Assembly (NCBI GenBank): GCA_023055355.1
Contig: JALJCS010000009.1
Location: 22,593,001 to 22,657,000, forward strand
DNA: 64,000 nucleotides
Source: Agelaius tricolor
Taxonomy: Eukaryota > Chordata > Aves > Passeriformes > Icteridae
Direction of reading: 5' to 3'
This document shows positions 50,296-63,140 of the stretch, in pieces. A program made the translations under genes and the position numbers. Within the stretch, counting starts at the first letter, position 1, and every line of letters begins with the position of its first letter. The notes below the pieces were generated by a model. That model was not told where the DNA came from and ran no database searches. It worked only from the letters and a program-made list of their open reading frames with translations.

Positions 50296-52261
50296 CTGCT
50301 GCATTATTGCAAAACTGTTATCACTGGCAGAAGTATTGACAAAGTCCCCATCTTTGCCAACTTGGCACTGAATAAATGTAATGTAGCTCAATTTATACTC
50401 TAATACTAAAGTCAGATGGAGGGAAGAGCATGCTGTGTGATGGCTGACACCACCAAGCACAGGTGTCAAGTCTGAGCTGTATTTTTCCCATCACTGTTGC
50501 AACACAACCCAGACACGCAGGCTTGGTGGGACCGAGCTTAGTATTTTATCACCGACCCATGGCAAGGTGGTTGTGGAAGAATTTCCAGCTGAGGCTACAA
50601 TGCACAGGCAGGAAAACTTCATCATTGTGTGCTGCTCCAGAGCAGTCCTGCTGCTGGCCAGCAGAAATCTCCTGGATGCAACTCCTGGCTCCTTATGAGA
50701 CTGTGGAGCTGAGAAGTGCACCCTGGAAACCCAACGATTGTGCCGATAGTGCTCTGCAGTGGTTTGAATCTCCCTCTGTGTGTGGGTAAATGCAGCCCTG
50801 TGCCAGCAGCCACGTGTAGGTGCAGAGGAAAAAAGAGGCAGTTGCTCAAACAATATGGAATGGAGGGCTGAGGAAAGGCACGTTGAAAATGTAAAGGACA
50901 TTTATGTTAAAGAAAGGTGTGAGAACTGCAGGAAGAGCCAAATTACAAAAAAAAAAAAGTGAGTACTTCAAGCAGCCAAATTAAACAAGACACAATGGGG
51001 GCCAACTTTGCCTCCCAGGCAAGCCCACACCCCAGAGTTCAGGGGGTGCTGGGGGGAGAACCATGTGTCCCTCTAGGTCTTATTTAACTTGGCCACGTGT
51101 AAGGAATTTTAACTCTTTTGTGACTTGCTGATTTCTACAGCACTTGATTATTACTCTTTTTTTCTTCTTTATTTCTGGGTACTTTTTATTGGATAAGTTT
51201 TAGATCCTTCAGAAAACAAATAATTTCTTTTGGTTTAAAAAAATAATCATTGGAGGCAAAGCATAAAGTCATTTCAGTCATAGTATCTTGGAAGAAAATA
51301 GATACAGTATTTTGGAAAGAATTTGAAATGAAAACACAAAGCCTGATGGGATTTAAATGTAGAAAACCAAAAATTGAGTCTTGCCTCCTCTTTTCCCTTC
51401 CCCTATCCATGAGGTCACTATTTCTCATCTAACAGACTGTGGCATCTTGCCGGGATCCTGAGGCAGCCACCAGAAAAAATATTCTTGCTCCTGTAAGTAC
51501 AATGCAGGATCAAACTAACCAAGTGAAAATAATCCGAATGCCTTATTTAAGCTCCAAAGAGAGAAACCTCATAGAACTAACAAGGAAAAGACATCCAGAA
51601 AAGGCAGGAAAAAAACTCTTTTGTCCCTCAAAAATTTGTTGCCTAAGAGCTTGAGATTAGGTGAAAATGTGTGAAATAGTGGATGTGCACTGAAATTCAG
51701 CATTGCAAGCAGCTCGATTGTAAAGGAATTGGAAGTGTCCATGTGTGCAGGGGGCATACAAAAAATGAGCGTGCATATCCCTGAGACGTGGCAGACCTCA
51801 GTCCAACAAGTTTAATCCTGCTTGGAAGCACTTCCCTGTGGCAGGCTGGCTCTCTGAAGAGCAGGGGTTGATGCTGCTGTCATGTCAGCTCTGCTGCTTC
51901 TGGGGCAAGTGACTTTTCTCATGGCATCACTCATTCTGTCAGTGCTCAGACCTGAGGAGTTGCTTCTCCACTCAGCCCTGGCATGGTATGAGCAGGAGCT
52001 GAGCTTTGCATCCCTGTAACTCTCAGCCCACATGAAGAAGAAGTGATCACTCTCTGACACTCTACTGGCCTCATTCATGTACAGGTATTTACCTTTTTTA
52101 ATAAACTGTGATGCCTTTGGGGGTAAACCAAGAGCACGAGAGAAGCAGGGATTGTGAATGTTCCCCTCCCCTTGCAGATTTCTCTACAGCAAGACCCTGC
52201 AAACTCAAAGGACCTTCTGGCAGTTTTGATGGCTCCTACTTGCTCTGCCACAGCTCAGAAC

Positions 52262-52550
52262 TGTAGAATATCTCAGCTTGGAAGGGACCCATAAAGATCA
52301 TAATTTCCAGCATCCAGCTCCTCTCAGGAATACATGAAACTAAACAATATTACTGAGACCATCATCCAGATGCTCTTTCTAGAGGCTTGGCACTGTGATC
52401 ACTTCCCTGGGGAGCCTCTTTTAGTGACTGACCATCTTCTCAGTGAAGAACATTTTGCTGACATCCAACCTGAATTTCACCCGATGCAGCTTTATTCCTT
52501 TCCAATAAGAGTAGTGAACAAATATGTCAACAGTCATGGCTCACATTAAA
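52262..52550 (-). repeat. CR1 LINE 3'-end fragment
   Basis: Read on +, this is the reverse complement of a CR1 tail: 'CTCAGCTTGGAAGGGACCCA', a diverged middle, 'TGTGATCACTTCCCTGGGGA', 'GAGCCTCTTTTAGTGACTGA' and 'CATCCAACCTGAATTTCACC'. It is 5'-truncated and moderately diverged, and belongs to a different subfamily from the copy immediately to its right. Confidence 0.82.
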
Positions 52551-52626
52551 ACTTCTCCATGAAAGCAGCAATCTGCTGGTCCCTGGTGTTTATTTCAGAT
52601 TCCAAAAACTGTCCAACTACACCTAT

Positions 52627-53070
52627 CATAGAATCATAGAGTGGTTTGAGTTGGAAGGGACCTTTAAAAGTCATCTAGTGTTACCCTCTGTAATAAACAG
52701 GGACATCTTCAACTAGACCAGGGTGCTCAGAAACCTGTCAGATCTGACCCTGAATATTTCCAGGTATAGGGCATCCACCACCTCTCTGGGCAACCTCTTC
52801 TAGTGTTTCACCACCTTCACTATAAAAAACCCAAACAACAGGTCTGCCATATATCTAGTCCATATCTTCCCTCTTTTAGTTTAAAAACATCATCCCTTTT
52901 CATATTGCAACAGACCCTACTAAAATGTCTGTCCCTACCTTTCCTGTGGGCCCCCCTTTAGGTGCTGGAAGGCTGCTATATGGTCTCCACAGAGCCTTCT
53001 CTTCTCTAGGATCAACAGCTCCACCTCTCTCAATCTTTCCTCCCAGGAGAGTTGTTCATGCCTCTGAAAA
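52627..53070 (-). repeat. CR1 LINE 3'-end fragment with octamer tail
   Basis: The left edge carries the CR1 terminal octamer repeat in reverse complement (TCATAGAATCATAGAGTGG). It is followed by 'GAGTTGGAAGGGACCTTTAA', 'GGGCATCCACCACCTCTCTG' and, near the right end, 'GAGCCTTCTCTTCTCTAGGA' and 'CTCTCAATCTTTCCTCCCAG'. It is longer than its neighbour and reaches further into the element's 3' region. It lies in the same orientation only about 75 bp from the 52262 copy. Confidence 0.88.
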
Positions 53071-56000
53071 CACAACTCAGCTTCTGGGACAAGAGTGGCA
53101 AAGTGAATGCTTTAACTCTTACTAATGTCAGGCACAGTTATTTTCAGTGTTATTTTCAGTATTTTCTGAGTTATTTTGCTGTTACTTAAATCCAATGTGG
53201 AGTTGAGTTGAAGATTCAGTTCAAAAATGTGTCCTCATGACAATTCTCCAATGTAAGAAAGAAGGAGAACTTACTACAAAGAAAATATTTTGCCCATTAG
53301 AGGGACAGATTTGTTGAATTTTGGATCTGAATTGTCCCCAAGGAAAACTGACAGCATGAAGGGCATGAAGTCAGTTTGGCTAGATGGGATAGTCCTCTGG
53401 AATAGGGGAAATGTGCTCATCAAGAACATTCCTAGTATTCTACCCATACTATTAGGGATGTCCAATGCCAAGGGCAGCAGCCAACCTCAAAGCACATGAG
53501 GTGCCCAAGGGCACGAGGCAGCAGGGAGGAGCACAGCCCCTGCCTGGACACCTGCAGAACTCTGTCTGAGCACCATGCTCACTTTGCTGCTCAGGACAGG
53601 ACAAGCTCCAGCTGCGCCTGACAAGACTTCCAGCCTAGCCCAGAGTTCATCACATCATTCAGAATAATCTTGGGGGAAACTCCTACGAATTTTTCCTGTC
53701 CAGTCTGAAAGCCTCCACCAACCATGCTCTTCTCAGCTCCTTGGGAGCAGACAATGTTCACTCCTGTGCAATGCCGTGCAGCACCTTGGCTTGAAGCTGT
53801 CCCAGTACACCCCCTGGACTTTCACTCAGGTCTGCAATTCTCCAGTGTCCCTGAAAGCCAAATTATTTGGATTTCATTATTTTCTCATCCTCTGTTGCTC
53901 CTTGTGTCCTGGATCAGATGGAGCTCCTCAGGCTTGCAGTGATAGTTATTCTCCTTACACCACTTGCGGGAATGCAGGGATGAGCACTGAGTGCCTGGCT
54001 CTGACACTGACAGATCTCATACTGCTCCCAGGGAGTTGCTCAAATGCTACAAAGATGAACCATATGGGCAGCCCCAGCACTTGAGGCCATTAATAGGAAT
54101 TTTTAAGCAACTGTGATTGATGAGGCAGCTCTTACAAGTCTGAGATCAATGAAAATGCAACTTGATCTTTTGAACCCAGCTCCTTAATTTTTTTGTTCCT
54201 TTTTCTGCAGAGAATCCCATAAAACCATTTCTGTGCAGACAAAAGCTGTCTGGGACACTTCATGTGGATTTGTCATGCATTTTCCTTTTTCTTTCCCCTC
54301 CACCCTCTTTGCAGCTTCATATGCAGTTTGTTTTTGAGTCTTTCTCCAAGATTTGTACAGCTCAAGATCAGCTTTTTCTATAATTGTAAATGGACATTGT
54401 CGTGAGGGTGGTTTGTGAGACTCATTATTTTTTCTTTTCTTTTCAGTTTAGATAATTTACTCATTATTATCTGAACACCAGGAAGAAAATACTGGTAAGG
54501 ATAAAGAAAAGCAAAAATCATTTAGGAGAGAGGAAAGGCTGAGCAGCCTTCAGGAGAAAGCAGGGAGCCCAAGTAAAGAACAAGAGAAAGGACCATGCCT
54601 AATGAGTCTCGAATTATCCTGTATTGATGTTTTTCCCTCAGGATCTGCTGGCACAAATTAACAATAACTAAAACAGCTCCATCTTCCAACATTTGCTATC
54701 AGACTCTTGACCAACAGAGAGTTGTCCCCAGTAACTTTGGATTGAGACAGTGCCAAGATGTCAATAATCTTCCACCAGCTGAATGCTCAAGGAAATGAAA
54801 GTCTCTAAGAGGCAGAAGGTCACTCAGAACTAGAGGAGAATGAGCCTTGAAAGGCAGAGGAAAGGGGCAGCTTCTTAAAAATCCAGACAGGGAGTTAGGG
54901 GGAGGCTGAGGAGTAGGGGCAGGGAGAGAGGGCCACATGCAGAGCTCTGTTTAGCTAAGGTCACAGCTTGAAGGCACACAGGAGGGTCCAGAGTGCAGGA
55001 GGGAGTGCAGTGACATGGGTGAGTTTGATGGAGCTTAGAAAAGCATGATGCAAGAAAAGAGTGGCTCAGAACAAGGACGTGAATGGCAAAGAGCTGCAGA
55101 GGACATGAGGGGTGGACATCATTGAGGAAAATTATGAGAAGGGTTGAGGGAAGAGCCTTGGAGAGGTTGGGGCTGCTTCCCTGCTCTTGGTCACCGCTGT
55201 CAAGGAGCAAGGAACTCAGAGCCCACAACCAACTTGGAAAAAGAGTCACTGAGGGCATTGATGGGATTGGGAGCATCCAGTTCTTCATCAGCTTTCAAAA
55301 GCACGAGAAAAATTGAAGATGTTCCCAGAACCCAGCAACATAGCTTGGCTTTGGTGACAGCTGGTCACCAAAATAACCTGTGAACTTACACTGTGTGACA
55401 AAAATTCCAATACACTCTGTCTCTCTTTTGCTAGGGAAAGAGTCAAACCTTTCCTCTGAACAACATCTGGGATTCTTCCTTACATTATCAGGTTTCCAAA
55501 ACTAATCCCTGTAGGATATGATCCTTGGCAGGCAGAGGGATGGGTGGTTGCAGCTGGAGGTGAGGAATGGAATGATGGGTCCAGCCCACTCCTCTGGAGC
55601 TGGCACCCACTTCCTGGGAGAAGGACAAACAACTGCTAAGCAATGGGAAGTGCTCATGCCCTCCCCAGATCTCAAACAGCCCAAAGTGCTCAAGCACTTT
55701 GATACATTCTAGCAGTGGGCACAGATCCATCTGCAGCTGTATTCCACCCAGAGGTTTATACCTTTGACAGTGTCACAAGGTGGGTGACTCCCAGGGCCTC
55801 TCCATGGTATTCCAGAGCACCTTTAGGTCTGGCTACCACTCCATGTTTGACAATGTGGTATCCCCAGAGATGCACTCACACTAGATGAGTTCCTCCATTA
55901 AAACCTTAAAATTGGAAAATTCAGTGCTTCCTCAACAGAAACATTACACTCATTTATCTGATGGTAGTGACTCAGACGTGCTTCAAGCTCAGGAGTGTGC

Positions 56001-59000
56001 CAGTAGCAATGCTACAAACCTGAGTGGTTTGGGCTTCACAGTCTTTTCTTTGTAACTAATCCCCGTGATTAACATTTTCCTTAGAAGCAGTCAGTGGAGC
56101 AGTGAGGAACACCAGCCTGGCAGCATTAGAAACTGGAGCTGGGTCCCCAGAGAGCAGATGTAGGCTGACACAGACAGGGCCAGCTTCTCACACCCACACA
56201 GGGCTCTGGCCACACAGCTTGGTGTCACATCCAGCTCAGAGTGACAGCTTCAAGAAGTGAACGGCCAGCTCAGTTGCCGCTTCTTTCTCAGATGCTGCCT
56301 GTGATTACTGGGGCTGCCAAAAGCCACAAGAAGGCAGCCAGATGCCCTCCCTGCAGGCAGGGTTGTCTCTTAGGAGCACCTAGAGGAGCCCCTACTTCTT
56401 TAGGTCAGCTGCAGCACAGGGCTGAACTTTACAAGGAGACCCAAAACAACCACCCACTGACCTGTCTCACCTCCCCTTGCAGACAGTTCCTCAGCTGGGC
56501 ACTGCTTGAACCCAGATGAGTGTTTCCTTCATTAGAACACCAACAGGGTCTTACACAGTCTCTGTGACTGCTCATATTTACCTTTTCTCTATCACCAACA
56601 TCAGGGAATGCCTAAAAGTTTGCAGGGAATTTCCTTTCAGTCTTACTCTCCCTGAACCCCGATTCATTTCTTTCATTTCTATCTTTTATTCCACTTTTAA
56701 AACTTCCTTGAAAATGACACTGACTCTTCTACTTATAGCCACTGCTCTGGAGCTCAATCAGCCTTGTTGATCCCCAGCTGCAAGTGACAACACTTCTCAC
56801 TCTTTTATATATCAGCTTAACAGCCTGATAACAACTGGGCAGGAGAGGATATTCCTGGCACTCTGAGCATACTGTGCAAGGCTTGTAGTGTGGCACCAGC
56901 TCTACTTTTCTGTCTCTTGCTCCCGAGCTGTTGCCTTCCGACTGCTTGAAAATTACTTACAAGGTTCATATGGTCCAAATTAGGTGAATGGCTGAACACT
57001 CGTGATGCTGTAGGTTACTTAAAGGATTTTAGGCAGAATTTTAATATTTCATTGTATGCCTGCAAACTCCTGAGATTTCTTAGGAAATAAAATGCAAGTT
57101 TTGCAAACTAAAGAAATGTTTCATCAGTTGAGGATCTGAACCTTACTTCCAAGCTCATTTAATACCTTTTGCAGCACACTGCAGTTCATACAGATATAAA
57201 GCAAATGTTTTTTACAAAAACATTGTTCAGTTCTCAAGGGCATTTCTCCATTTTCATATGCTAATTTAAGACTAGAATTGTTCTTCAGCCAGTGTACATT
57301 TTCATTAGGTGTTCCTTTAAAACACATGCTAAGCATCTATAGGACATTGCCATTATCTTGGGTTGCAGAAGACATCATGTGTATGAAATTATTCATTTTG
57401 AGCTCTGCCTGGCAGAGTCATCTCTATCCCCAGTAGTTCTTTTCCAGTCCATCTGAAGAGCTTCTCTCCAGCCACTGTCCCTACTCCCAGCCTACCCACA
57501 TCTGCAGTACTGGCCCTGCCCTCCTGCTCCACCAGCTCTGCTCCTCATCACCAAAGCAACTCTCGAGCACGTTCCAGACCATGTTTGGTGATGTGAGTTG
57601 CTGGAGGACAGGCAAATGCTGCTCCTGGTGAGCAAACTGTTACTGCACTCTACAACACTTTCTCTTAGAGCTGGTGCTTAGTATGTGGGTGAGACTCAAA
57701 AAGCTTAGGGCAAAAGTCTTGGCTTCTCTATTCTGCATTACCCTAAGACCCCTGACCTGTGTACCATTCTGAGGAGCTGTATTTTTTGTCTTGGAAGTCA
57801 TCCATGCAACTCAGAGCTTCCTATGTAAAAAAATTTATTCTTCTTTAGGTCTTCATTCTTTGAGTCCCCAGGACTCCCAAAGGGAATGTCTTTTCAAAAT
57901 GCCTTTAACACTTGGACTGTCCTTTTTAAATTTTAGTGAAGGCTGGAGGGTTTGCCAGTGGTTTTGCTTTCCCAGCATGAGCCAAACGTGCCTGCCAGAT
58001 TTCTCAAGAGGGGATGTAAGATTTTCCAATTTCTAAATAGGCCAATGAAGCATTAAAATATCAAAATGTAAAATAAATGTGTTTTATGAAAGGATTCTCT
58101 GTTGTCAAGGAAGGAGGGCTGGCTAACACCTGAGGGTGCCGGGAACTTCTCTGCTCTGTGACCTGAGGCCTGCGGGAAATGACCTTTACCAGCCTGGAGG
58201 CACAGGAATGAGGTGGTGCCAAACTTCCCCTCCACGTGTTGTGGGCAGCTTAATGGAAAAATCTGTAAATATTGCAGAATGTCACTAATTGTCGTTGGTA
58301 TCACTGTGCCTTTAGGTAGAGGCATGTGCTGTGCATTTTATCCTCTGTAACTTGCTTTTCATAACAGTCAACCACTGTCTAACAAGGAAAGAAAAGTCAG
58401 AGGTTTCATGCTTACAGGAAGTATATGGTGTTGATGGATTTGCATAGTATTTAGAGGAGCTACAGTTACATGGCAGTGACGCAGTTCTACAGCACTTGCT
58501 AATTCCCTCTTCTCCCTAAATACTTCCTCCTGCCTCCCACCTTTGGTTCTTTGTACCTACCCACCCTTTTATTTCTCTCTCTCTGGGCTGCATCTGGAGT
58601 TATAGAACAGCTGCACCAGGTGTGGTCATCCAGACTCTCAGGATGGGAACTCCAGAAATTTGCCTCTTGGTGTGTCTTGCCATCTTCCTTTCCATATCAA
58701 CCCTTTGCTCTCCATTCTTGTGTCTATTCCAGCAAACCAGGTCTTAAAATCCCACTTGATTGCCTAGCAAAGGAGAGCACAGTGTTCCCAGGAGAGTTTG
58801 TGCAACGGTGATCTCTACATCAGACAGGATTTATGTTTGTCATATTTCTATCCAGAGTTCAGGTTTCACACAGATATTGCCCCATCCTTACACACACAGA
58901 TTCTTACTCTGCAAAGTGCCTGACAGAAGCAGTGCAGCTGTTGTACCATCTTCACCTCTGATTCTGGTGAAATGGCAAAAGCCTCCCATGAACCATCCAA

Positions 59001-60858
59001 GAGTTTTGCAAGGGCAACCCTGGAAAACTCCCTGGAAATGCCCTTTCCTCTTTCCACCTTGAGAGCTGGTTTTAATTGCTCTCCTTTTGTGGCAAATGGG
59101 GGTAGAGGTGGTGACATCAAGCCCTTCTTGGCAGCTCCCTTTTCACGAGGAAGCATGCATTCAATTAGAGGATTTTAATTAAAATACTTTTCTGTAGCAT
59201 CCTGTTTCCAGGCCCTGCAGTAAATTTAACTTGACGTTCTCTCATTTAACAGGTGGGTGAGATTATTGTGAGAGCTGCCAGATGGAAGAAAGCAGAAACA
59301 GGGCTGGCTGTTGAGATAGAAGAATGAAGAGAGGAAGAGAAAGAGAGAGAGCAAAAGAAAGGAGTGGGACAGATATCTGCTGCATATCTGTCAATATTTA
59401 CTATGCAACATGTGATCCTTTTCTGTGATGGTTCTTCGCTGCCATATGCGCGTGACTTCTTAAATGCCTTTTGAAGGATAAAAGCAGCAAACGCGGGATC
59501 AACACAGTTGCATTTGATTTCCTTTCCTTTTGGATCATAGCAGTTCAGGGATAACCAATGAATGGCAGTTGATGCAATATTCAAAATACCCCCACAGCTA
59601 TCCACCAAATAGGAAAAAAAATTCCCCAAACCAAACAACCCCACCCTTTGACCTGGCGGCTGAGGAGCAGAGAGAGAGCTTGTGAGGCTGCAGTGGCAGC
59701 CCTGGGAGTGGGCAGTTTGCTAGAGGTCCCTTCTGCCACTGCAGCTGTGTCACCACCAGCTTCCAGATGCAACAGGTTAAAGGATATGGGAGACTAAGAG
59801 ATTGTTTTCAGGAGGTTAAAGCTCTGCAGCTAGCAGGAGCAAGGATGAGGAATGTGGAAACCTGCCACAGTTGGGAATCTCAGAGGTAGAAAGGGTGGGG
59901 ACAATGGGTGGCCAGGAAGAAAAATGAAAGGGATCAAAGGAAGAGAAAAAAGGTGTAAAGACAGTTTGGGAAGGGGAAAGCTTAGGGAATGGGAAGGGAA
60001 GAACCACTCAGGGTTTCTGAGGAGAGGGAGAAGACTGAAAACCACAGAAATAATGAGGAGACAATGGGCGTGAAAAGGAACGGGCATGAAGAGGAACAAG
60101 GACCCTTATGCTCTCATTTTCCCCCTTGAAAGCAACAAAACTTACAGAACCTAAAGACCCAACTTCAAGCTAAGGTGGATGGGTAACAGTACTGATGTCC
60201 TTCCACTGTGCTGTGTTGGGCTGTAGTTCTCTAACCCACCCAGCACACAGCACGTGCTGCCAGGGGTGAGACCTCTGTGACAAGGCAGGGTGGAGGTTGC
60301 CTGTGCAGCCCCGAGCTGTGGTGCCAGCAAGGAGGGTGTTATTAACCCTCAGGAGCATTGCACACTGCTGTCAGAAGTCAGAGCACTACTGCAGCTACTC
60401 TCATGCTTGTGTTAGTTGTCTGAAACAGCTGTTTTCAAAGGAGGCTTTTTCAGTAGAAGGCTTAGCAGATAAAGTACTGCTGGGGAAAGTTCCTGGTAAG
60501 CTCTGTCTTTCCCCTTTCCATTTGATATAGATTGGTTTGAGCTCCAGCTTCAGAGGCCTGGAGCTTTCAAAGCTGTTGATTTTTTCTTTAGATTTGCTGT
60601 TCTAACTCCAGAGGCCTGCTGAGTAAATCCACAATCTGAATGATTTGCTTGCAGGTTGATAAACTCAAAATAGTTCAAGTAAGCACTGAGAGTCCTTATG
60701 ATTTCCTCACAAAGAACGGGATTTCAGACACAGCTATGGTCAGACTTTGCCTCCATTGAGCAAACTGAAATATTTCAATACACACCAAAACTGAAACATA
60801 TGGTTTTGATTCTCCAAATGGGAAAAATCCTGTGCAAAACAAGCTCCCATTAAAAAAA

Positions 60859-60911
60859 GAGAGAGACAGAGACAGAGACAGAGACAGAGACAGAGACAGA
60901 GACAGAGAGAG
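60859..60911. repeat. (GAGACA)n hexanucleotide microsatellite
   Basis: Seven perfect GAGACA units occupy 60863-60904, flanked by GA-rich imperfect copies. On the minus strand it reads TGTCTC, giving artificial Leu/Ser-Cys repeat frames that are not genes. Confidence 0.96.
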
Positions 60912-61059
60912 AAACACACAGTTTGAGAGGAAGATTCTTTACCAACAATTGTAGACATTTGTACAAGATGAAGCTTACATCAGAAAGTTATCACACAAAA
61001 TTACCTGCTTTGGCCAGCAAACATACTTTTATCAGTCACTTCATAATCATTCTCTACTA

Positions 61060-61470
61060 AGAGATGTTAATTTTTTCCAACAGGATTTTCTCTCCATATT
61101 ATGATACCAGTGATATTTAATTGCATCAGTATCCTTTAATTCTTTACCAGCCATGTCTCCTATGTCTCTTTGTATAATTTTCCCTGGGACTGATGCCAGG
61201 TTAATGGGCCTGCTTTGCTTGAGCAATACCATTTGTCCCCTTGAACACAGGAGCAACAATGAGCTTTTCCCCCCAGTTATCTGGAGCTGTCTCACTCTTC
61301 CAGGATCCATGAAATAGCAAGAGGAATAGCTCAGAGCCCTCTTCAGCAAGTATTTTTAAAGCTCTTTGGTAAAATGTATCTAGTCTGTGGACCTTGAAAT
61401 GTTTACTTTTAGTAATTGTTCAGAACCTTCTCAAGTTATTTTCACAGATTGACAGGGAAGAAGGGCCCTC
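61060..61470 (-). repeat. Decayed CR1 LINE reverse-transcriptase fragment
   Basis: Translated on the minus strand, part reads RPINLASVPGKIIQRDI preceded by a degenerate 'ITGGKSSLLLLCSRG'. This matches the CR1 reverse-transcriptase region, where 'NYRPVSLTSVPGKIMEQIL' follows a 'TGDWKKGNIAPIFKKG'-like stretch. The frame is interrupted and the catalytic YADD box is not reached, so it is dead. It lacks the CR1 3' tail, which implies either later deletion or internal truncation. Confidence 0.75.
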
Positions 61471-62545
61471 AAGCTGTCTGCTGAGACCTCCCATGTATCA
61501 CTGACTGTGGTACACATGTTGTCTACATCACTTCACATTCAGTTCCAAGGCCAAAGCCTGAACAAAGCCAAGAACAGGGCATAGCAGAATCTTCTGTCTG
61601 CATCCCAACAGGAGCAGGGAAGCCTCCCTGAACACAAGGAACAGCCTGGCAAACAAAGTGTGCCCTGTACTGCAGAAGGGGAAGCCACCTCCAAGACTGT
61701 GCCAGCCTGAGCTTGGGGAAGCCCCATTTGCACCCTGAGCAAGCCAGGGACTGTAACCCTGAACACAGGGGCACAAGGTACTACCCCCAGGCACCTGCAG
61801 CAGAAGTGCTTTGGAGCACAGACCAGCTCCCACTCAGAGAGCTGCCTTTTATTTTCTCTGGTTTCTCAGCCCTCAGGAAAAAGCAAAGCAAGAAAACAAA
61901 CATTACTTCTCACTGCAAAAGCCTGAAAGCACACTAGAACATGTCTGGCCAGCAGAACACCAAGGAGAAGCACCCTCCTGATACCTTCAGGGAACAAGGC
62001 AAAATCCAGATGTACTGAATTTGCTTTCAGCTCTTGCTCATTCAGAGAGTTATACAGAACTGAGGGCATTTGCAGCATACTGAGGGCAAAGGGAGGTAAG
62101 TATTTTACTGAGAGGTTTAATACAAGTGACTTTCTCTGAGCCCTTGATTTACAAACTGTGGGCTCTTATCCTGGAAACTAAATGGGCATTTGCAAGTTTC
62201 AAAATTTTCCCATAGCTCTATCATTTCCTACCCCCCTAGCAAATGAATCCTCCAAAACTTTCAAATTTTCCCAGATTCACAGGATTTTTGAAAAGAGTAT
62301 GATTCAAGAAGTTCAAAAACCTTTGTTGTTAAGGTAGCTTCTGTCTCATGCCTTCATTTGCTACAGACTGCAAACTTTTTACTCCATCCATAATATCATA
62401 CTTTATTTTGTCTTTATAGCAGGAATACAATGTGCACTGAACACTTTGGACTTCACAGTTTTGCTGTTAAAGAGACCCATATTCAAGCAAGGCTTTGTGG
62501 GGGGAGTATTAGGTATTGTTTTTTAATTACTTTTTATCATTCAGT

Positions 62546-62610
62546 TGTTATTGTTGTCCTTGGTGTTATTGTTATTATTGTTGTTACTCTTATTAGTGCT
62601 ATTATTATGA
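62546..62610. repeat. Low-complexity TTATTG/TTA-rich repeat
   Basis: Imperfect TTG/TTA trinucleotide units give way to a strongly AT-rich stretch that continues to about 62720. It has no coding content. Confidence 0.8.
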
Positions 62611-62640
62611 CTGTATTTATTAAACATTGACCTTTAGGTT

Positions 62641-62716
62641 ATTTATTAACTCTTAGTAAATTATATCTAAATATAAAAATATATTTATTTAAATATAACA
62701 AATTTATTAACTCTTA
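62641..62716. repeat. 15-bp direct repeat flanking an AT-rich segment
   Basis: ATTTATTAACTCTTA occurs at 62641-62655 and again at 62702-62716. The segment between is almost pure A/T (about 46 bp). The pair could mark a local duplication or an insertion target-site duplication, but no mobile element is recognisable between them. Confidence 0.8.
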
Positions 62717-63114
62717 ATGAATATTCAGAGTTGGTACTGAACTATCTCATCCAGGATGCAGGACACTGCATGTAAAGAAATTAGCACATATTATTTTTAG
62801 AAACTCTTAGAAGTTTTGTCACTAGTAACATGAGAAGTCCAGCAAATACTCTCCATGTTCTCCTAGGCCAGATGGCTGTCATTCCCCATCCTTAGTGAAA
62901 CCAGCTGACCTTTATCCCACACGCATTCAAATTTTGTGATTCTGGAACAGTCACTCTTGAGCACATTACAGCCCCTCTGCTGCCTGGAGACACAGCCTCT
63001 CTGCTGCCATCCCTGCTGGACAAGGTGGCTGTGAATTTCACTGACTGCTTGGTTATCATGAACAGGTGGGTTAGAGAAACTTTGATTCAGGCACACAGAG
63101 ATATCTCAGAGCTT

Positions 63115-63140
63115 GGACCCCATCCATGGACCCCATCCAT
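63115..63140. repeat. Perfect 13-bp tandem duplication
   Basis: GGACCCCATCCAT is repeated twice head to tail (63115-63127, 63128-63140). A single-step replication slip is the simplest explanation. Confidence 0.95.

Noticed and set aside
54500..54570. AGGAAAGGCTGAGCAGCCTTCAG-like stretch resembling part of CR1
   Set aside because: Only a short block matches, with no continuation into known CR1 sequence on either side.
60696..60958. Minus-strand frames with Leu/Ser and Leu/Cys runs
   Set aside because: They are translations of the GAGACA microsatellite.
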